Source: Paralithodes platypus (Eukaryota; Arthropoda; Malacostraca; Decapoda; Lithodidae). From it: a DNA stretch of 64,000 nt. The position numbers and the translations under genes are program-made. The notes beneath the pieces are model-generated. The model did no database searches, was not told where the DNA came from, and was given only the letters and a program-made list of their open reading frames with translations. This document shows positions 31,731 to 43,303 of the stretch, in pieces (position 1 is the stretch's first letter; the number at the start of each line of letters is the position of its first letter). The stretch lies in NCBI GenBank assembly GCA_032716605.1, contig CM064509.1, positions 37,853,921-37,917,920 on the forward strand. The letters are read 5' to 3'.

Positions 31731-32455
31731 TATATAATGTCAATGATCGATTGCAAAATAGTTAATACATTCAACTCTTACAAAGCATCCATCACACATT
31801 CCGAATGATTAAATATGTAATTCACTCAATAGGAATTTCTTAACCCTTGTCTTAAACACTGGAAGGGAACAGTTATGATCAATTTTGCTAGATATCTCAT
31901 TCCAAATATTAGTGCCCTTGTGCCGTTTTTAACTTTCAATAAGATTACTTTTTTTAGCTACAGCTACATTGATGTGATTCATTTGTGGCCACTCCCTCAG
32001 GGATAAAATTGTCTAGCAATAGATAGAATATCCATAATACAATGAACCTTCTCCAGTCAAAGAGTTATAGAGATAGTTTTTAGTGAAGGGGCAGCTCAAA
32101 ACTTCCAGAAAAGCTACGGTCTTGTAAACAGTGCTGCGACAGAGGATTGGAGTCACCTCTGCCATTTGTAATTTGTCACTGTACAGTAGTGTCAATTTTG
32201 GTTTAGTTTAGGTTAGATTTGAGTACCTGAAATTACGTCTTTCCATGTCTACCCCTCCGCGCACTACTTTTACGTTCAGACTTGCAACTCTTCAACCTTT
32301 TTTATTATCTATCCTCTCCACATGGCCACATCATTTTTAGCCAGAATAGTTTCTATCTAGGGTAGACTAACCAATTTGTATGTATTGCTCCAATTAATAT
32401 GCAATATTAACCCACTGAAGAATGAGTTAGATTATTCAATTTAGTATTTAAATAG
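31621..32455. other. AT-rich DNA with (AAT)n microsatellite
   Basis: An (AAT)n run lies at about 31690-31730. The rest has no recognisable gene. A segment near 32215-32340 resembles decayed LINE text but is too short to assign. Confidence 0.5.
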
Positions 32456-32840
32456 TTGTTGTTGTTCCCCAGACTGTCTGGCCGAACAGTCCCGAGTCCG
32501 GTAGACTGAAGCTGCTCCAGATGCTCGGGCCCCTGAAGGGGCCAGGGAGAGATGAGATCTATCTCTGAGAGGGCAGCGTAGGAGAGGATCATCGGCCCAC
32601 GGGCTTGCACCCTCAGGCCAATGCCCCCTTGCAGTGCCACCCAATCAGGCGATCTCGCCAGCACCTAGAAGGAAAGAGACAGACAGGAACGACTAAGGTT
32701 GGGTAGAAGATGCCAAACCTCACTCTGAGAATGGGCCAGCACTCACTGAAAGTGCTGCAGGGGGACTTATTTGAATCTTGCTGAGGTACGGTTGGCACTA
32801 TGCCAACATGAGCCACAGTGATGACCTGGTACGGCAGTGC
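32456..32840 (-). mobile_element. Second SINE type sharing the (AAC)n tail
   Basis: On the - strand it ends CTGTTCGGCCAGACAGTCTG and GGGGAACAACAAC, the same 3' tail as the 519-bp SINE. Upstream its body is unrelated: GCTGGCGAGATCGCCTGATT, GTAGGAGAGGATCATCGGCC in reverse, and so on. Different bodies with a common 3' end are the hallmark of SINEs parasitising one LINE. The 5' boundary is approximate. Confidence 0.7.
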
Positions 32841-33035
32841 TGTGACTTTATTGTACTGCATTGTACTTTATTGTACTGCATTACATTCTAAATACAGCCG
32901 TTGCAATGTATGTAATGGAAGAAAACACTAAACCATTGTATGTTTGTAACCAAACTAATTTTTTTAGGGAATTATTTTTATAAATTTTGTGTAGTTTATG
33001 AACCACCTCATACAAATTGTAGGCTACCCTCCTAC

Positions 33036-33146
33036 CAACTCACTATTTGGTGGTGGTGGTGGCCAACTCAAGACAGCCAGAATAGGGACAACAGAAAACA
33101 ATCAACACACAAAAACAAAATACAAATTCACACACAGGTCTAGAAG
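33036..33146 (+). repeat. Repeat family X fragment
   Basis: GGTGGTGGTGGCCAACTCAA, AGCCAGAATAGGGACAACAG and ACACAAAAACAAAATACAAA match 7880-7975. Confidence 0.65.
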
Positions 33147-33350
33147 CTGTGGTGATGGACAGAATTATTGTTATCATTGTTTATATATAGTTTTATATTA
33201 TTGTAGTTATGGAGTATTATTATTTAATCCATTAGTACCAACTGGTCACTTATATTGCTTGCATTGTATTTTGGTTAATACTAGATATTATTTAGCTTGA
33301 GACGAGTTCACACGAGTGTTTTTTCCCGCGACTCAATCAGTATCATTGTT

Positions 33351-33445
33351 TTGATGGTGTAATGGTTAGAGCGTGTAAGTTCTGTATGTGATATCTTAGG
33401 TTCGAATCCTGGGAGAATCACATGCTTTAATTTAATTTAGGGTGT
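33351..33445 (+). mobile_element. tRNA-derived SINE head
   Basis: GATGGTGTAATGGTTAGAGC resembles a tRNA A box and GGTTCGAATCC (33399-33409) is a perfect B box. The region between does not fold as a cloverleaf, and the tail continues into CACATGCTTTAATTTAATTT. So this is a SINE head rather than a working tRNA gene. Confidence 0.7.
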
Positions 33446-33489
33446 TAAGAATGATGTACAAAAATTACACCCATTTTGAAGCTCTTTTC

Positions 33490-33655
33490 ATACTGTATGG
33501 ATATCTTTCCTAGTGTTCGATAGCTGTAGTTGGTTGAAATCTTTTAAGAACTTAATTTAATTTTGTTTTATGATACGGTATGAATAAGTATCCTAGTGTT
33601 CGATAGCTGTAGTGGGTTGAAATAGTTTAAAAGAACTTTAATTTAGAAGCTTCCC
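33490..33655 (+). repeat. Imperfect direct duplication
   Basis: CCTAGTGTTCGATAGCTGTA, GGTTGAAAT and AGAACTTTAATTTA-type words occur in two copies about 90 bp apart. No coding sense. Confidence 0.75.
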
Positions 33656-33750
33656 CAACAGGATTTGCCGAGGAAAATTGCCGTAAAAAGCATTTGTCTG
33701 ATCTCGTCTTTCGCAAGGACCTCTTTGAAACATAGGTCCATCCAGTCAAA

Positions 33751-33870
33751 ATCTTGGTGGTACATATGTAAATGGAAATATTCTTGGTGGTACATATGTA
33801 AATGGAAATATTCTTGGTGGTACATATGTAAATGGAAATATTCTTGGTGGTACATATGTAAATGGAAATA
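33751..33870 (+). repeat. Tandem repeat, 4 x 30 bp
   Basis: Four units of TTCTTGGTGGTACATATGTA plus AATGGAAATA. The unit length is a multiple of three, so both strands keep open frames through it. The flank is not a recognised gene or LINE. Confidence 0.92.
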
Positions 33871-34360
33871 TTCTTTACTATTGAAGATTCCTGCACCCGA
33901 TACTTTAGTGTGTCCAACATTGTGTTACATTTGTATTATGATTCTAAAGTCTATTCACTATAATTGTATGGTTGTCATGTAGAGCTGGGGGCCACTGTGC
34001 TGAAGGTGCCGACTGGAGTTTAACTGAGGGTAACATGTGCAATGTTGCCGGATATATTTGGTGCTACGCTGCCGCTATTACATAATCATCTCGTGAAACA
34101 ACGGTAGTATTGCCCTGAAAGTACATGTGTGTATGTTGCAATATGATTAAGGCATGTGTACACTCTGTATTTATGTGTGTGCACTTAACCTATATCAACT
34201 ATAATTGACCGCTTCAGTACCATGACACCTACCCAACCCATGCCATTGGTAGATGTTAAGAGTTTAGACACTCAGGTCTAGCGATTCGTGGCAAATGTCC
34301 AGTAAAGTCCCTGTAACAAAAGGCACGCCCTAGCCATGTCAATCAAAGGAGTATATGGCG

Positions 34361-35047
34361 TTAACCCCTTCTGTACCGGCGACGTCTGTTATATTTTATT
34401 CTAGCAATATTTATACGATTTTATGCAGCTTAGAAGTCTTAGAAGAAGTCCTTGCAGGACAGTGTGGTAATCCCGACACTGACTTACGGAAGCGAAGCAT
34501 GGACGTTGGTTGAGAGACTGACCAAGAGTGAGAGCAGTGGAAATGAATTACTTAAGGAGTGCGTGCAGAGTTACATGGAGGGATAGACAGACTAATGAGG
34601 AAGTAAGAAGGTGTGATGTGGAGGTAGATGTGCTGGAAAGTGTGAAAAGGAACGACTTGAGATGGTTCGGCCATTTGGAACGTATGGAAAGCGAGAGAAT
34701 GACTAAGAGGGTGTACGAGAGCGAGGTGGAGGGAGAGGTAGACCGAATGGGAGGTGGAAGGATGGAGTGAGGAAGTACATGAACGAAGGCGGTGCTGGTT
34801 GGGGGAGGGGCGTCGACTGACGGGACAGAGGTGCATGGGGGCGGTTCGTTCGTGGCCACCCCTTCGGGGATTGCGGAAATAGATAGATAGATAGATGCAG
34901 CTTAGAAAGGATCTGTGGTAGTTAAAAGTGTTGATTGAGATAGTTCAAAGCATTATAATTGCTAAAGATCCTTCCTAAAGTGAATTAAATCAATTAGTAG
35001 GAGCCAGAATAAAATCAAAAGACGTCACCGGTATAGAAGGGGTTTAA
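34361..35047. mobile_element. T1 MITE split by a LINE fragment
   Basis: Ends TTAACCCCTTCTGTACCGGC and (other strand) TTAAACCCCTTCTATACCGG. TTAA is at 34361-34364 and 35044-35047. The LINE insert at 34436-34894 has duplicated ATGCAGCTTAGAA from the MITE. Removing the insert and one duplicate leaves a T1 of about 215 bp, like the copy at 523-737. Confidence 0.88.
34436..34894 (+). pseudogene. 5'-truncated LINE with (GATA)n tail and 13-bp TSD
   Basis: ATGCAGCTTAGAA lies at 34423-34435 and 34895-34907. Frame-shifted translation gives VIPTLTYGSEAWTLVERL, RAVEMNYLRSACRVTWRDRQ and DLRWFGHLERMESERMTKRV. It matches 30188-31165. It ends TTCGGGGATTGCGGAAATAG plus (ATAG)n, so this LINE clade uses a tetranucleotide tail. 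Confidence 0.88.
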
Positions 35048-35775
35048 AACTGCATCAACATCTAAAGAAAGGGACATTTAACTTGACACTTATTATAATG
35101 TAAAAATTACAAAATAAACAAAGCTACATTGAATTAATATTACTAGTCAAGGGCTGCTAGAAAACACTTGAAGACTATTGATCTGTGAAAAGTGATACAA
35201 GAGTGATTGTAAATTTAAATAGAATAAATCCATTCATGGTTGTTAACGAATTATTGATTTATATCATTATGTTTGAAAGTTATGTCCTACCTCCATAATA
35301 TAAATGTCTTACTAAAAATAATTTGAGTAAAAAGTGGAAATTATTATAAAAATAAACGGGTAGAGTTTTGTTAAGGAAGATGTAAATACAGTTAAAGTTG
35401 TTAATTTAAGGTTGGACATTATTTTAAAACCTAATGGTACACTTGAATTCAAAAGTTCATCAACAACCTATATTAGTACTGTATTTGCTTTATATATAGG
35501 TAGTGCCAACGAACTTGACAATTATCTTGACCCCTTAACTTCTTATAACTTAAAATTAATGAAAGCAATCGGGCTGAAATTCCTATCATATGGGAAGAGT
35601 CCACCAGGAAATAGGTGTGGATATTTACAGCCACTTTGCTCTAGGCCCAGTTACGAAGAGGTCAAGGATCGAGAATTTTGTCGTTCGTTGGCATTATCTA
35701 TAGTATTGTACCGGAATATATTTTTGTAGACACTAACCCTAAAATATCCTAGGGAAGTAAATGGCCTATGAGTAA
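35048..35775. other. No confident feature; one unassigned ORF
   Basis: AT-rich. The + frame 35412-35729 (105 residues, starts MDIILKPNGTLEFKS) has no domain that I know. It contains CSRPSYEEVKDREFCRSLAL but no splice context. It could be chance or a decayed element. Confidence 0.35.
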
Positions 35776-35952
35776 GGATGGTATCACACAAGCGCTTTTC
35801 CCCTCAACTCTGGTCTGGCAGCTTATAAGGGTAACTTGATATATAATCCTGTCACTTATATGAATCTTCAGTCTAGTTTCTGATACCAGTGCAAAAGATC
35901 CCAGTAACGTTGCGGGGGGAAGTGGACCATTAAAGCTCGTGTGATACTCGCC
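35776..35952. mobile_element. MITE family H (solo copy)
   Basis: Ends GGATGGTATCACACAAGCGC and (other strand) GGCGAGTATCACACGAGC form inverted repeats. About 177 bp, flanked by TAA and TTA. It contains GACTGAAG-type words in common with 48523-51728, which is the same family carrying a LINE. A PIF/Harbinger-type origin (TWA target) is possible. Confidence 0.75.
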
Positions 35953-36089
35953 TTACTCTACTGTATACCCATGGCAGCTAACTTGGCAATAATTCTGATC
36001 CATAGCTTCTTTATATCTCAGAAACAACTATAGTAAACAGGCTGTAATTTCACTCTAGTTATTTACTGGTCTAACCTTACCAACTAAAG

Positions 36090-36291
36090 TATTTGTTTCC
36101 AGCTGAGGGTAAATTGTCATGTTTCTATCTTTGTTACTCAGCTATAAGGTCGATTTTGTAGCGAAATATGATGTTGATTATGAAAACTTGGCATTAATAC
36201 GACACACAACCATAGTAGTCATATATTTCCATTATTTATTGAGAAATCAGCTACTAAGAGATTCAATTTACCATCAGCTGGAAACAAATAG
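36090..36291. mobile_element. Short fold-back element
   Basis: TATTTGTTTCCAGCTGAGGG and TAAATTG on the left pair with CAATTTACCATCAGCTGGAA and ACAAATA on the right. A related copy is at 43567-43735. No ORF. Confidence 0.65.
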
Positions 36292-37592
36292 ACTATAATA
36301 TACTGTATATACCAGCTCCATTGTCTTCATTGTTTTTAAGCTTTAAGATGTTCAGGGGTCAAGATTTGTGCCAAGTTAGCAGACACAAGATTTAGTGAAC
36401 TTATATGTATGTATATACTCAGGCACATACCCCATAGTTGGGGGTGGCAGACTTGATGCAGAGGGTCCGAGACCACTTTCGCGTTCCCTCGTCCCATTCT
36501 CCGTCTTGTCTAGTAGGTGAATTTTACAAGGGGAGGAGGATCCCTAGCCTCCTGCTCCCAATGAACTTATACAGCAATTTTTCCATCAATTACATTTTGG
36601 CTACATATCGGGAATATTTTTCACAGATATTATATTGATTATTTTTGTAAATAGTGTTCTTATAGAAGTGTAATCCAGAAGTTAGCATTATTAGTCGACA
36701 GTTTTCTTGGATTATTTTGGTAACCATATTCTTATGAGAGTGGATATCAGGAGCAAGCATTATTGTAAGTTGATGGAAGTCTTTACAAATACTGTTAAGA
36801 CAGAGTGATATAGAAGTACCTACTGTAGTATTGTTTTATCCCTAGTTATAGTATAATTTGGAAATTGTCTACCATCCAAGTTGAAGAGAGCGTTTATGGA
36901 AAAGGCGCTTATGTAAATGGGTAAGTAACTTGACAATTACTGTATATGATAAGTTAGACCTGGCTACGCTCTACAAGGGAGTAAATGTACATTGAAATAT
37001 ATTTATACTGTATGTTAACTTTTGTGTTATTCTTTTATCTTTTCCTCTTTTGTTGTCATTCTTTTATCTCTTCCTCAGCTCTTTATCTCTCCCCAGTTCT
37101 TTATCCCTCCTTTTATCTCTTTTCTCTCTTCTGTGTTATTATATATAGTATTTATGTAATAATAATACTTGGGTTTAATAAAAATGTATTGTACATAACA
37201 TGGATTTTATTTTGTAATAAAAAAATACAATTTCAGAGTAGGCTATAAATTACATTAGGGTGTGCTCCCCTGTACACAAATGGAGATACATACACGAGTT
37301 AACAGAATAATAATAATTACCTTTTATTTACAGCAGATAAACTGTAATAGATAAGGAACTGGTAAGGATATGGGGGACAAGGTAAGGATGACCGAGGATA
37401 CCCACGCACACAGTGTATGCGAGAGGGGTGACGGTACTCGACCAACAACATGACGGTGGTGATACAATCCCGGTAGAGGCAAAAGACGTTGACACTTAAG
37501 TCACTCTCCAATAACCCCGTATTGTGCTCATGGATTGTCACCAGCCCTTATAACGGAACATGTGCAGGGGGTCCTGTGTTTGGTGCCGAGTT
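36292..37592. other. No confident gene; family X fragment and pyrimidine-rich tract
   Basis: At 36418-36445 ACTCAGGCACATACCCCATA echoes the start of an X copy at 55067. A CTTTT/CCTC-rich tract covers 37020-37130. Nothing else is assigned. Confidence 0.45.
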
Positions 37593-37777
37593 CAACCCCC
37601 GCAGTACAAAGGACGTCCATTATATTTTGGCCAACAGTTGACTATTCAGCTTAGGAAGAATCACTAGAAATCAAAGGGGTAACTTAATTATTCCTTTGAT
37701 TTCACAGGTCCAAACTAAATTTAATAGAACAAGACTAATGCAAGCCAGAATAAAATGTTCCTTGTACCAGAAGGGTG
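37593..37777. mobile_element. T1-like MITE, diverged
   Basis: CAACCCCCGCAGTACAAAGG with GACGTCCATTATATTTTGG at the left, and GCCAGAATAAAATGTTCCTT with GTACCAGAAGGGTG at the right, match T1 ends in order. The flanking TTAA has decayed. The interior CTTAGGAAGAATCACTAG is also T1-like. Confidence 0.68.
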
Positions 37778-39129
37778 TGGCATTGCACAACAGAACTCCA
37801 CCGCAACTGTGCCGCCTCAGCTGTTAAGGCAACCCGCTCGTGATGCTCCGGTGTGATAAGGTGACGTTCCTTAGCTATCGGACCAGATGAAGAAAACCAC
37901 GAGCGGGGCACCACAGCTGACAGTGACTCGATTGTGAATAAGTGTGAATCATATCAAGGTTTTAATTCAATATGGCCACTACTGTCAACACAATAGAGTT
38001 TGGAGAGTCGAGTGAGGTTGAGGTGAAGAGTGCGTGGTGGGGACAATCACTGAATCCAAGAAGATTCCAAGACGCCTTTGGATCATAGTCGCTATAGAAC
38101 AAAAATATCGCATGGGGAAGATATACCGTTATATCCTCAATGAGTCTATGACGTTACATAAACACCAGCCATATTCTTGCCCTCTAGCCACCATGAACCT
38201 GAACAGGACGTCGTGGACCCTTCGAGCACGCAACAATGCCACCACCACACACACGTCACAACCACCACAAACAACTCCCATGCCCGTGTTGGATGAGTTA
38301 AGGAGAGACAAAAGTTAAGCTGATGGGTAGGTAGAAGGACGAGAGACTTGGGTGACGAGATACAGAGTGCCCGACCCCTCCTCTCCCTCGCCGGATCTCC
38401 CCCTCGGAGAAGGGAAGGCGGCACTTTTGGGGCGTTTCCTCCAAAGCCGTAGCATTCAGGACATCAACTGTACTCGCTATTAGCCGAATCGAGAGTCCAT
38501 CCCATCTTTCCTCCATGTGAAGTATAAAATCAAGGATAATAAAACATTTAACAGATGAATACCAGCTTCCTACCCTACAGTAGGTTACCGTTCTTCAGGC
38601 GTTCAACGTTTCAAGATCCTTTGGTTATAAATCCACACACGAGCAAAGGTGGGAAAGTACTATGGTTCTCAACTGCGCGGTCTTATTCTATCGTCAGTTA
38701 AAGGCTTGGCTACCTCATGCACCCGACAGCAAGCACCAAGACCGGACCAGCGAGTAAGTTGATGTCGGCCAACTGTTTAACGACTTGCAGACTAACACCC
38801 CCCCAAACAACCCCCTGAAACCCCCACCAACACCCCTCTCACATCACACATACACACTAGGAGTAAAATAGATAAAAGTTGAGCTATGCACTGTACTGCA
38901 CATTTCCACAACGTTTATCTTCATGACCATTGGAGGCTGTGGTGGGCGAGTAAACCCAGCCTGGTATACAGTATCTCCTGTATATTATTCAGTTTACCAG
39001 AAGGGATGTCATATATCTCAGGTTCCTATTTACTGCTAGGTGAACAGGGGCATCATATATGATGAGACTGTCCCTCCATCTCTGAAACTCCAGGAATCTA
39101 ACCCTTGACTTATGGTTGTGAGCCAAACC
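37778..39129. other. No confident gene
   Basis: ACCCGCTCGTGATGCTCC and GAAAACCACGAGCGGGGC (37830-37912) form an inverted repeat. A 38-residue frame starts at 37973 (MATTVNTIEFGESSEVEVKS), and a 94-residue frame at 38034-38318 ends PVLDELRRDKS. Neither is recognised. Confidence 0.4.
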
Positions 39130-40260
39130 CACTAACCATTATAAGGTAAAGGAGGATGAAGGACAGGTAAGGAACGGGATGAGAGGAATGGGGAAGGAAG
39201 GATATAAGGATTAGGGAGGAGTAGACAGCTGCTGATGTTCTTGTAGTGGCCCCACAACTCACGATCCTTGAATTTCTTCCGTTGTTGCTGCTGCGATTCA
39301 GGGTCCTCGTATTTCTTCCGTTGCGGTCTTCTGCTACAATTGATGGTCCTCATATTTCTTCCATTGCTGCTGTGTTGTCTTCTACTGGGATTCAGGGTCC
39401 TCGTATTTCCTCTGTTGCATTTTTTTGTAGGCGGTCATCTGCTGCGATTCAGGTTACTTGTATTTCTTCCATTGCTGTTTTTTTTTATTGCTGCTGTGCT
39501 GTCTTCTGCTACAATTGATGGTCCTTGTTTTTCTCCGTTGCTGTTTCTTGATCTTCTGTGTCGTCTTCTGCTGCGATTGATGCTTCTTGTACTTCTTCGG
39601 TTCCTGTTTCCTGATCTACTGCTGCGATTGATGACCCTCTTAATTCTTTTATTGCTGTTGATGTGGTTTCTTGAGGTAGTTTCTTCTCTAGCTGTATGTT
39701 GATGCTGTAGTGTTCGGCTACCTGAGGTTCCTGTGATCGTAGTTTCTTACGTTGTTGAAGTGCGATGCTGCTCCCAAATCTTCCGTAAATGCTGTTGTGG
39801 CTGTTTTTTCTTGCGTCTTGTTTCTATACTAGTTCTGTACTGCTGTTTCTTGATAATACTCCTATTTCTTCTGTTGCCATTGCCGCTTATACTGTAGAGC
39901 TATCCGGTGTGGTTTCTTTGTTTTGTTTCTCGATACTGTTGTTTCAGATATTGCTTCCATTTCTTGATGTTTCTTTCTTCTGTTGTTGCTGTTCCTTCTT
40001 CTGTTGCAATGCTGTCTTCTGCTGTGATTAACGGTTCTTCTGTTGTTGCTGTGATGTCTTTTGCTGTTCCTTCTTTTGATGTGCTGTCTTCTGCTGCGAG
40101 TGGCTGTCCTTATATTTCTTCTATAGCTGGTGATGTGGGTTCTTGAGGTGGTTTCTTCTCTTGCTGCTGTGGTTCTCTTATCTTGATGCTGTTGATTCTG
40201 TGTTTATTTCTGCTGTGGATTGTCTGTTTTTGCTGCTATCCATTCACCACATCTGAAGGG
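39130..40260. repeat. Long degenerate tandem / low-complexity tract
   Basis: Repeated words such as CTTCTGCTGCGATT, GATGGTCCT, TATTTCTTCC(A/G)TTGCTG and TTGCTGCTGTG recur every 50-70 bp. On the - strand this is a purine-rich CAGCAG/GAAGAA tract with frames such as RKKYEDPESQQQQRKKFKDR. An acceptor-like TTTTTTCCCTTCAG lies on the - strand at 40253. I cannot decide between a decayed minisatellite and a fast-evolving exon. Confidence 0.6.
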
Positions 40261-40499
40261 AAAAAATAATTAGAATATTGTTACAGTAAATACCTAAACT
40301 TTCCTTAAAATTATCCATTTCCTCCAACCTAAATCGTCATTCTACTATCCTAATTAAAAGCAGTCATTATCATTCATAAAGGCTAAACAGTTACATGTTA
40401 GCATGTGTAAGCTGGAGCAGTGGAGTCTTGCCCAGAGAAACTGCCAAGAGTGAAGTCGGAAGGCGAGTGCAGCTAGACGCCATCACAGTGTAAGCTACT

Positions 40500-40640
40500 T
40501 TAACACCCAGGACTTGTCCCTCAAATTTCCCTTCATAATTGTCGAGGGGCACAGGGCCTTGGGTGGGGCTTCGGTATCCCGGGCATTTCTGCACCCTCCT
40601 CAGCTCCTCGCCTGGGAGCGGCTTCGGTCACCTGGGCTTT
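40500..40640 (+). mobile_element. (AAC)n SINE, left half (interrupted)
   Basis: CTTCATAATTGTCGAGGGGC, CACAGGGCCTTGGGTGGGGC and GCTTCGGTCACCTGGGCTTT match 45185-45295 of a SINE. The right half resumes at 41856 after a LINE insertion. Confidence 0.82.
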
Positions 40641-40666
40641 CTTAATGGTAAACAATTTCTTAATGG

Positions 40667-41819
40667 CAAAGGCATTTGATAGAGTCTGGCATCAATCCTT
40701 ATTGTCGAAGATGTCACACTACGGCCTTGCATCATTAGTTCCACTAATTTCTTCTTATCTTCATAACAGAAAAATACGTGTAATGGTAGATGGTCTTTAT
40801 TCTCAATTTCACTCAATAAATGCTGGTGTTCCCCAGGGATCAGTTTTGGCCCCAATTTTGTTCCTCATTCATATCAATGATCTCATATCTACCACTCATA
40901 ATCCAATACATTCCTACGCAGATGACTCAACACTCCACAGTTCCTTCACATTTACCAATTCTTTCACCCAACCCGATCTTACAAATTCAAAAATAACGAC
41001 TGCAATTTCTCTGAACCAGGACCTTTCTAGAATTGATGGATGGGGACAAAAGAATCTAGTTTCCTTTAATGCACAGAAAACCAAGTACATTCAATTTTCT
41101 AACCGACAGAATCTCACTGACTCACTTATATTTTTTAATGATGTAAATATTCCCACTTCCCCTAGTAATTGACATTCTCGGTGTAACATTAACTACTAAC
41201 TTGAGCTGGACACATTATGTTAGAAGCATTGCTAAGAATGCCTCTAAAAAACTGGGACTCCTGTACAGAGTTCGAGAATTCTTCACTGACGAGCAGTTGG
41301 CCGTAATATATAAAAGTCATGTGCGTTCTCAGATGGATTACTGTTCACCTCTGTGGGTGGAAGTGGAGTGGTTGCATTGAGGCAGTTGGACAAAATTCAA
41401 AATAAAGCTATTAGATTAATCAATAACCCTGCAATCACACAGGACCTTCCTACATTCTATCCATACGAAGAAACGTTGCATCCCTTGCATTATTCTACAG
41501 ATATTTTCACAGTAATTGTTCCGAGGAACTTGCTTCAATTGTGCCGCCTCTCCACATCTTTCCCCGTAGAACTAGGGCAGCTGAGAGCGCCCATGAATTT
41601 ACACTTTCTCCTCCACAATGCAGAACTTCTGCATATCAGAATTCATTTATCCCCAGAGCTACTACTCTTTGGAATTCACTTCCCTCGAATTGCTTTCCAC
41701 AAACTTACAATCTACAAATGTTTAAATCCAGTTGTTACAAACATTTTATGAATGGAGGATGCCTTTAGGCACATGGACCTTTTTGTTTTATCTGTGTTTT
41801 TCCTTCCTCCGTTCATTGT

Positions 41820-41855
<36 letters not shown>
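40667..41855 (+). pseudogene. 5'-truncated Jockey-like LINE copy with poly(A)
   Basis: From CAAAGGCATTTGATAGAGTC to the poly(A) it is nearly identical to 50507-51694. Compared with that copy it has one extra A near 41168 (CCCTAGTAATTG), one missing G near 41356 (CTGTGGGTGG), and a small change near 41457. SYADDSTLHSS and AGVPQGSVLAPILF are intact. It begins inside the RT, so it never encoded a full protein. Confidence 0.92.
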
Positions 41856-41856
<1 letters not shown>

Positions 41857-41950
41857 AGGGAGGGTTCTGTGGGGGCACTCGGTTATGGCCTTGGCCTTAC
41901 TCGGGACCTTGGGGCTGTTTGGTCAGACAGTCTGGGGAACAATAACACCC
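41856..41950 (+). mobile_element. (AAC)n SINE, right half
   Basis: CAGGGAGGGTTCTGTGGGGG, CACTCGGTTATGGCCTTGG and GTCAGACAGTCTGGGGAACA continue the SINE started at 40500. The few bases of SINE between the halves (around ATTGTGGGTCGG) are missing, so the LINE insertion deleted or replaced them. Confidence 0.82.
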
Positions 41951-42206
41951 AGGACTGCTCTTATCTCTATAATCACAACTTAACCCCTATTAAAATGGTC
42001 TATTGTTAGCCAAAATAGGATACATATGGGTTGCCTAGCTCAACTAATATAATTAACATGGATTACCTTATTTTACTAATGTAATAAAAACCTATGATAA
42101 TCAAGAATCTATTTCAAACCATCTTCATATAGCTACACTCACAATATGAACTAGCATTTATGTAGGGTACGTTACTTTAATATTCAAAGCAAATTGTACT
42201 AAATAT
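41951..42206. other. No confident feature
   Basis: AT-rich, no repeat partner seen. Confidence 0.4.
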
Positions 42207-42439
42207 TTAACCCTCTCACGTTCTTGACGCAATTTTGAGCCTATTGGGGATACTTTAAAGCCTTTGTTACCATCAGGGGTATTTAGAAACCTTTAGTTTA
42301 GTTACTTCAACCTCTGCAGTTGTCTTTGAGTTAGCTGTGGGCAGAAAACTAATTTTGGAGAGGTAATTATAAGTGTGAGAGAACTATTTATTATTGCTAA
42401 TCTGGCAACCTCTGCGTCATAAGGATGTGAGAGGGTTAA
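42207..42439. mobile_element. TTAA MITE family T2, second copy
   Basis: TTAACCCTCTCACGTTC at the left and TTAACCCTCTCACATCC (other strand) at the right, TTAA on both sides. Collinear with 5935-6165. Confidence 0.88.
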
Positions 42440-43140
42440 AATGAGATGGCATTTATATAAGCTACTACAGGTACATTACAATTATTCAAGCAAATTAGCA
42501 ATACGAATATAAAAAATTGAAAGCAAACAAAAAGCAAAGTAACTCACCGAATATATCTCCATTTGCATAAAAAAAGATGTATATTTTATACAGGGGAGCA
42601 CAATTTACTACCATTACAGCTTTATCTATAATTAATATTATAATTTGTTTCCTAATTTACCAGATAAATTATTCTTAATATAAACTAGAGGGCAGGTAAC
42701 CCTACTTTGTTTTAAAACAAAATACAAAATGTCACTTTCATTATGATAAAGCAGAATGGTTTACAATAAAGAAATAGTTAATCAAATGGCTATACTCCAT
42801 TCAAATTTACTTGGCAACAAATCATCACCCCAAAGTATAAATATATGAATACAAAAATGTTTATTCAAGTGATGTAAAACCAAAACAGAAACTGCACAAT
42901 ATAAAAACTGAAGACCTTCTCAAAATTACTTTGTGGAAATAATGCATTGAAGATTTAGCAAAACAGTACAGTATTATTAAATAGATAATTAGAGAATCTT
43001 ATTATATCCAAGAGTAAAATAATTTTGAAAATCATGAGTATGTGGAGAAGGGTGAAAACTGCCAAGGTCATTTGAATAGAGTATAGTAAAATAGTAGATT
43101 TGATGATGTCTGGTGTAGTTGGAGTATCGTAGTGGCGTTA
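42440..43140. other. No confident feature
   Basis: AT-rich DNA with no open frame or recognisable repeat. Confidence 0.4.
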
Positions 43141-43303
43141 TTCATCGCAGGGGATCCATAGTGGGTTGTTCTTGGGGCGTATGATGTGCAGAGGTGGTAG
43201 GAGATGCATTGGCGGTGGTGGTTCATCGTAGGGGATCCGTAGTGTGTTGTTCTTGGGGCGTATGATGTGTAGGAGTGGTAGCAGATGGATTAGCGGCGGT
43301 GGT
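43141..43303 (-). repeat. Tandem duplication, 2 x ~81 bp
   Basis: TTCATCG(C/T)AGGGGATCC and GTTGTTCTTGGGGCGTATGA recur 81 bp apart. On the - strand both units read HHTPQEQ, then T-x-DPLR and a TGA stop. The right unit belongs to a candidate terminal exon (43223-43330). Confidence 0.8.

Noticed and set aside
33351..33445. Functional tRNA gene
   Set aside because: A and B boxes are present, but there is no acceptor stem or cloverleaf, and a non-tRNA tail follows. The same applies to 46058, 46818 and 54840. These are SINE heads.
37020..37130. Polypyrimidine-rich hydrophobic ORF
   Set aside because: The translation reflects base composition (CTTTT/CCTC) and lacks any domain or context.
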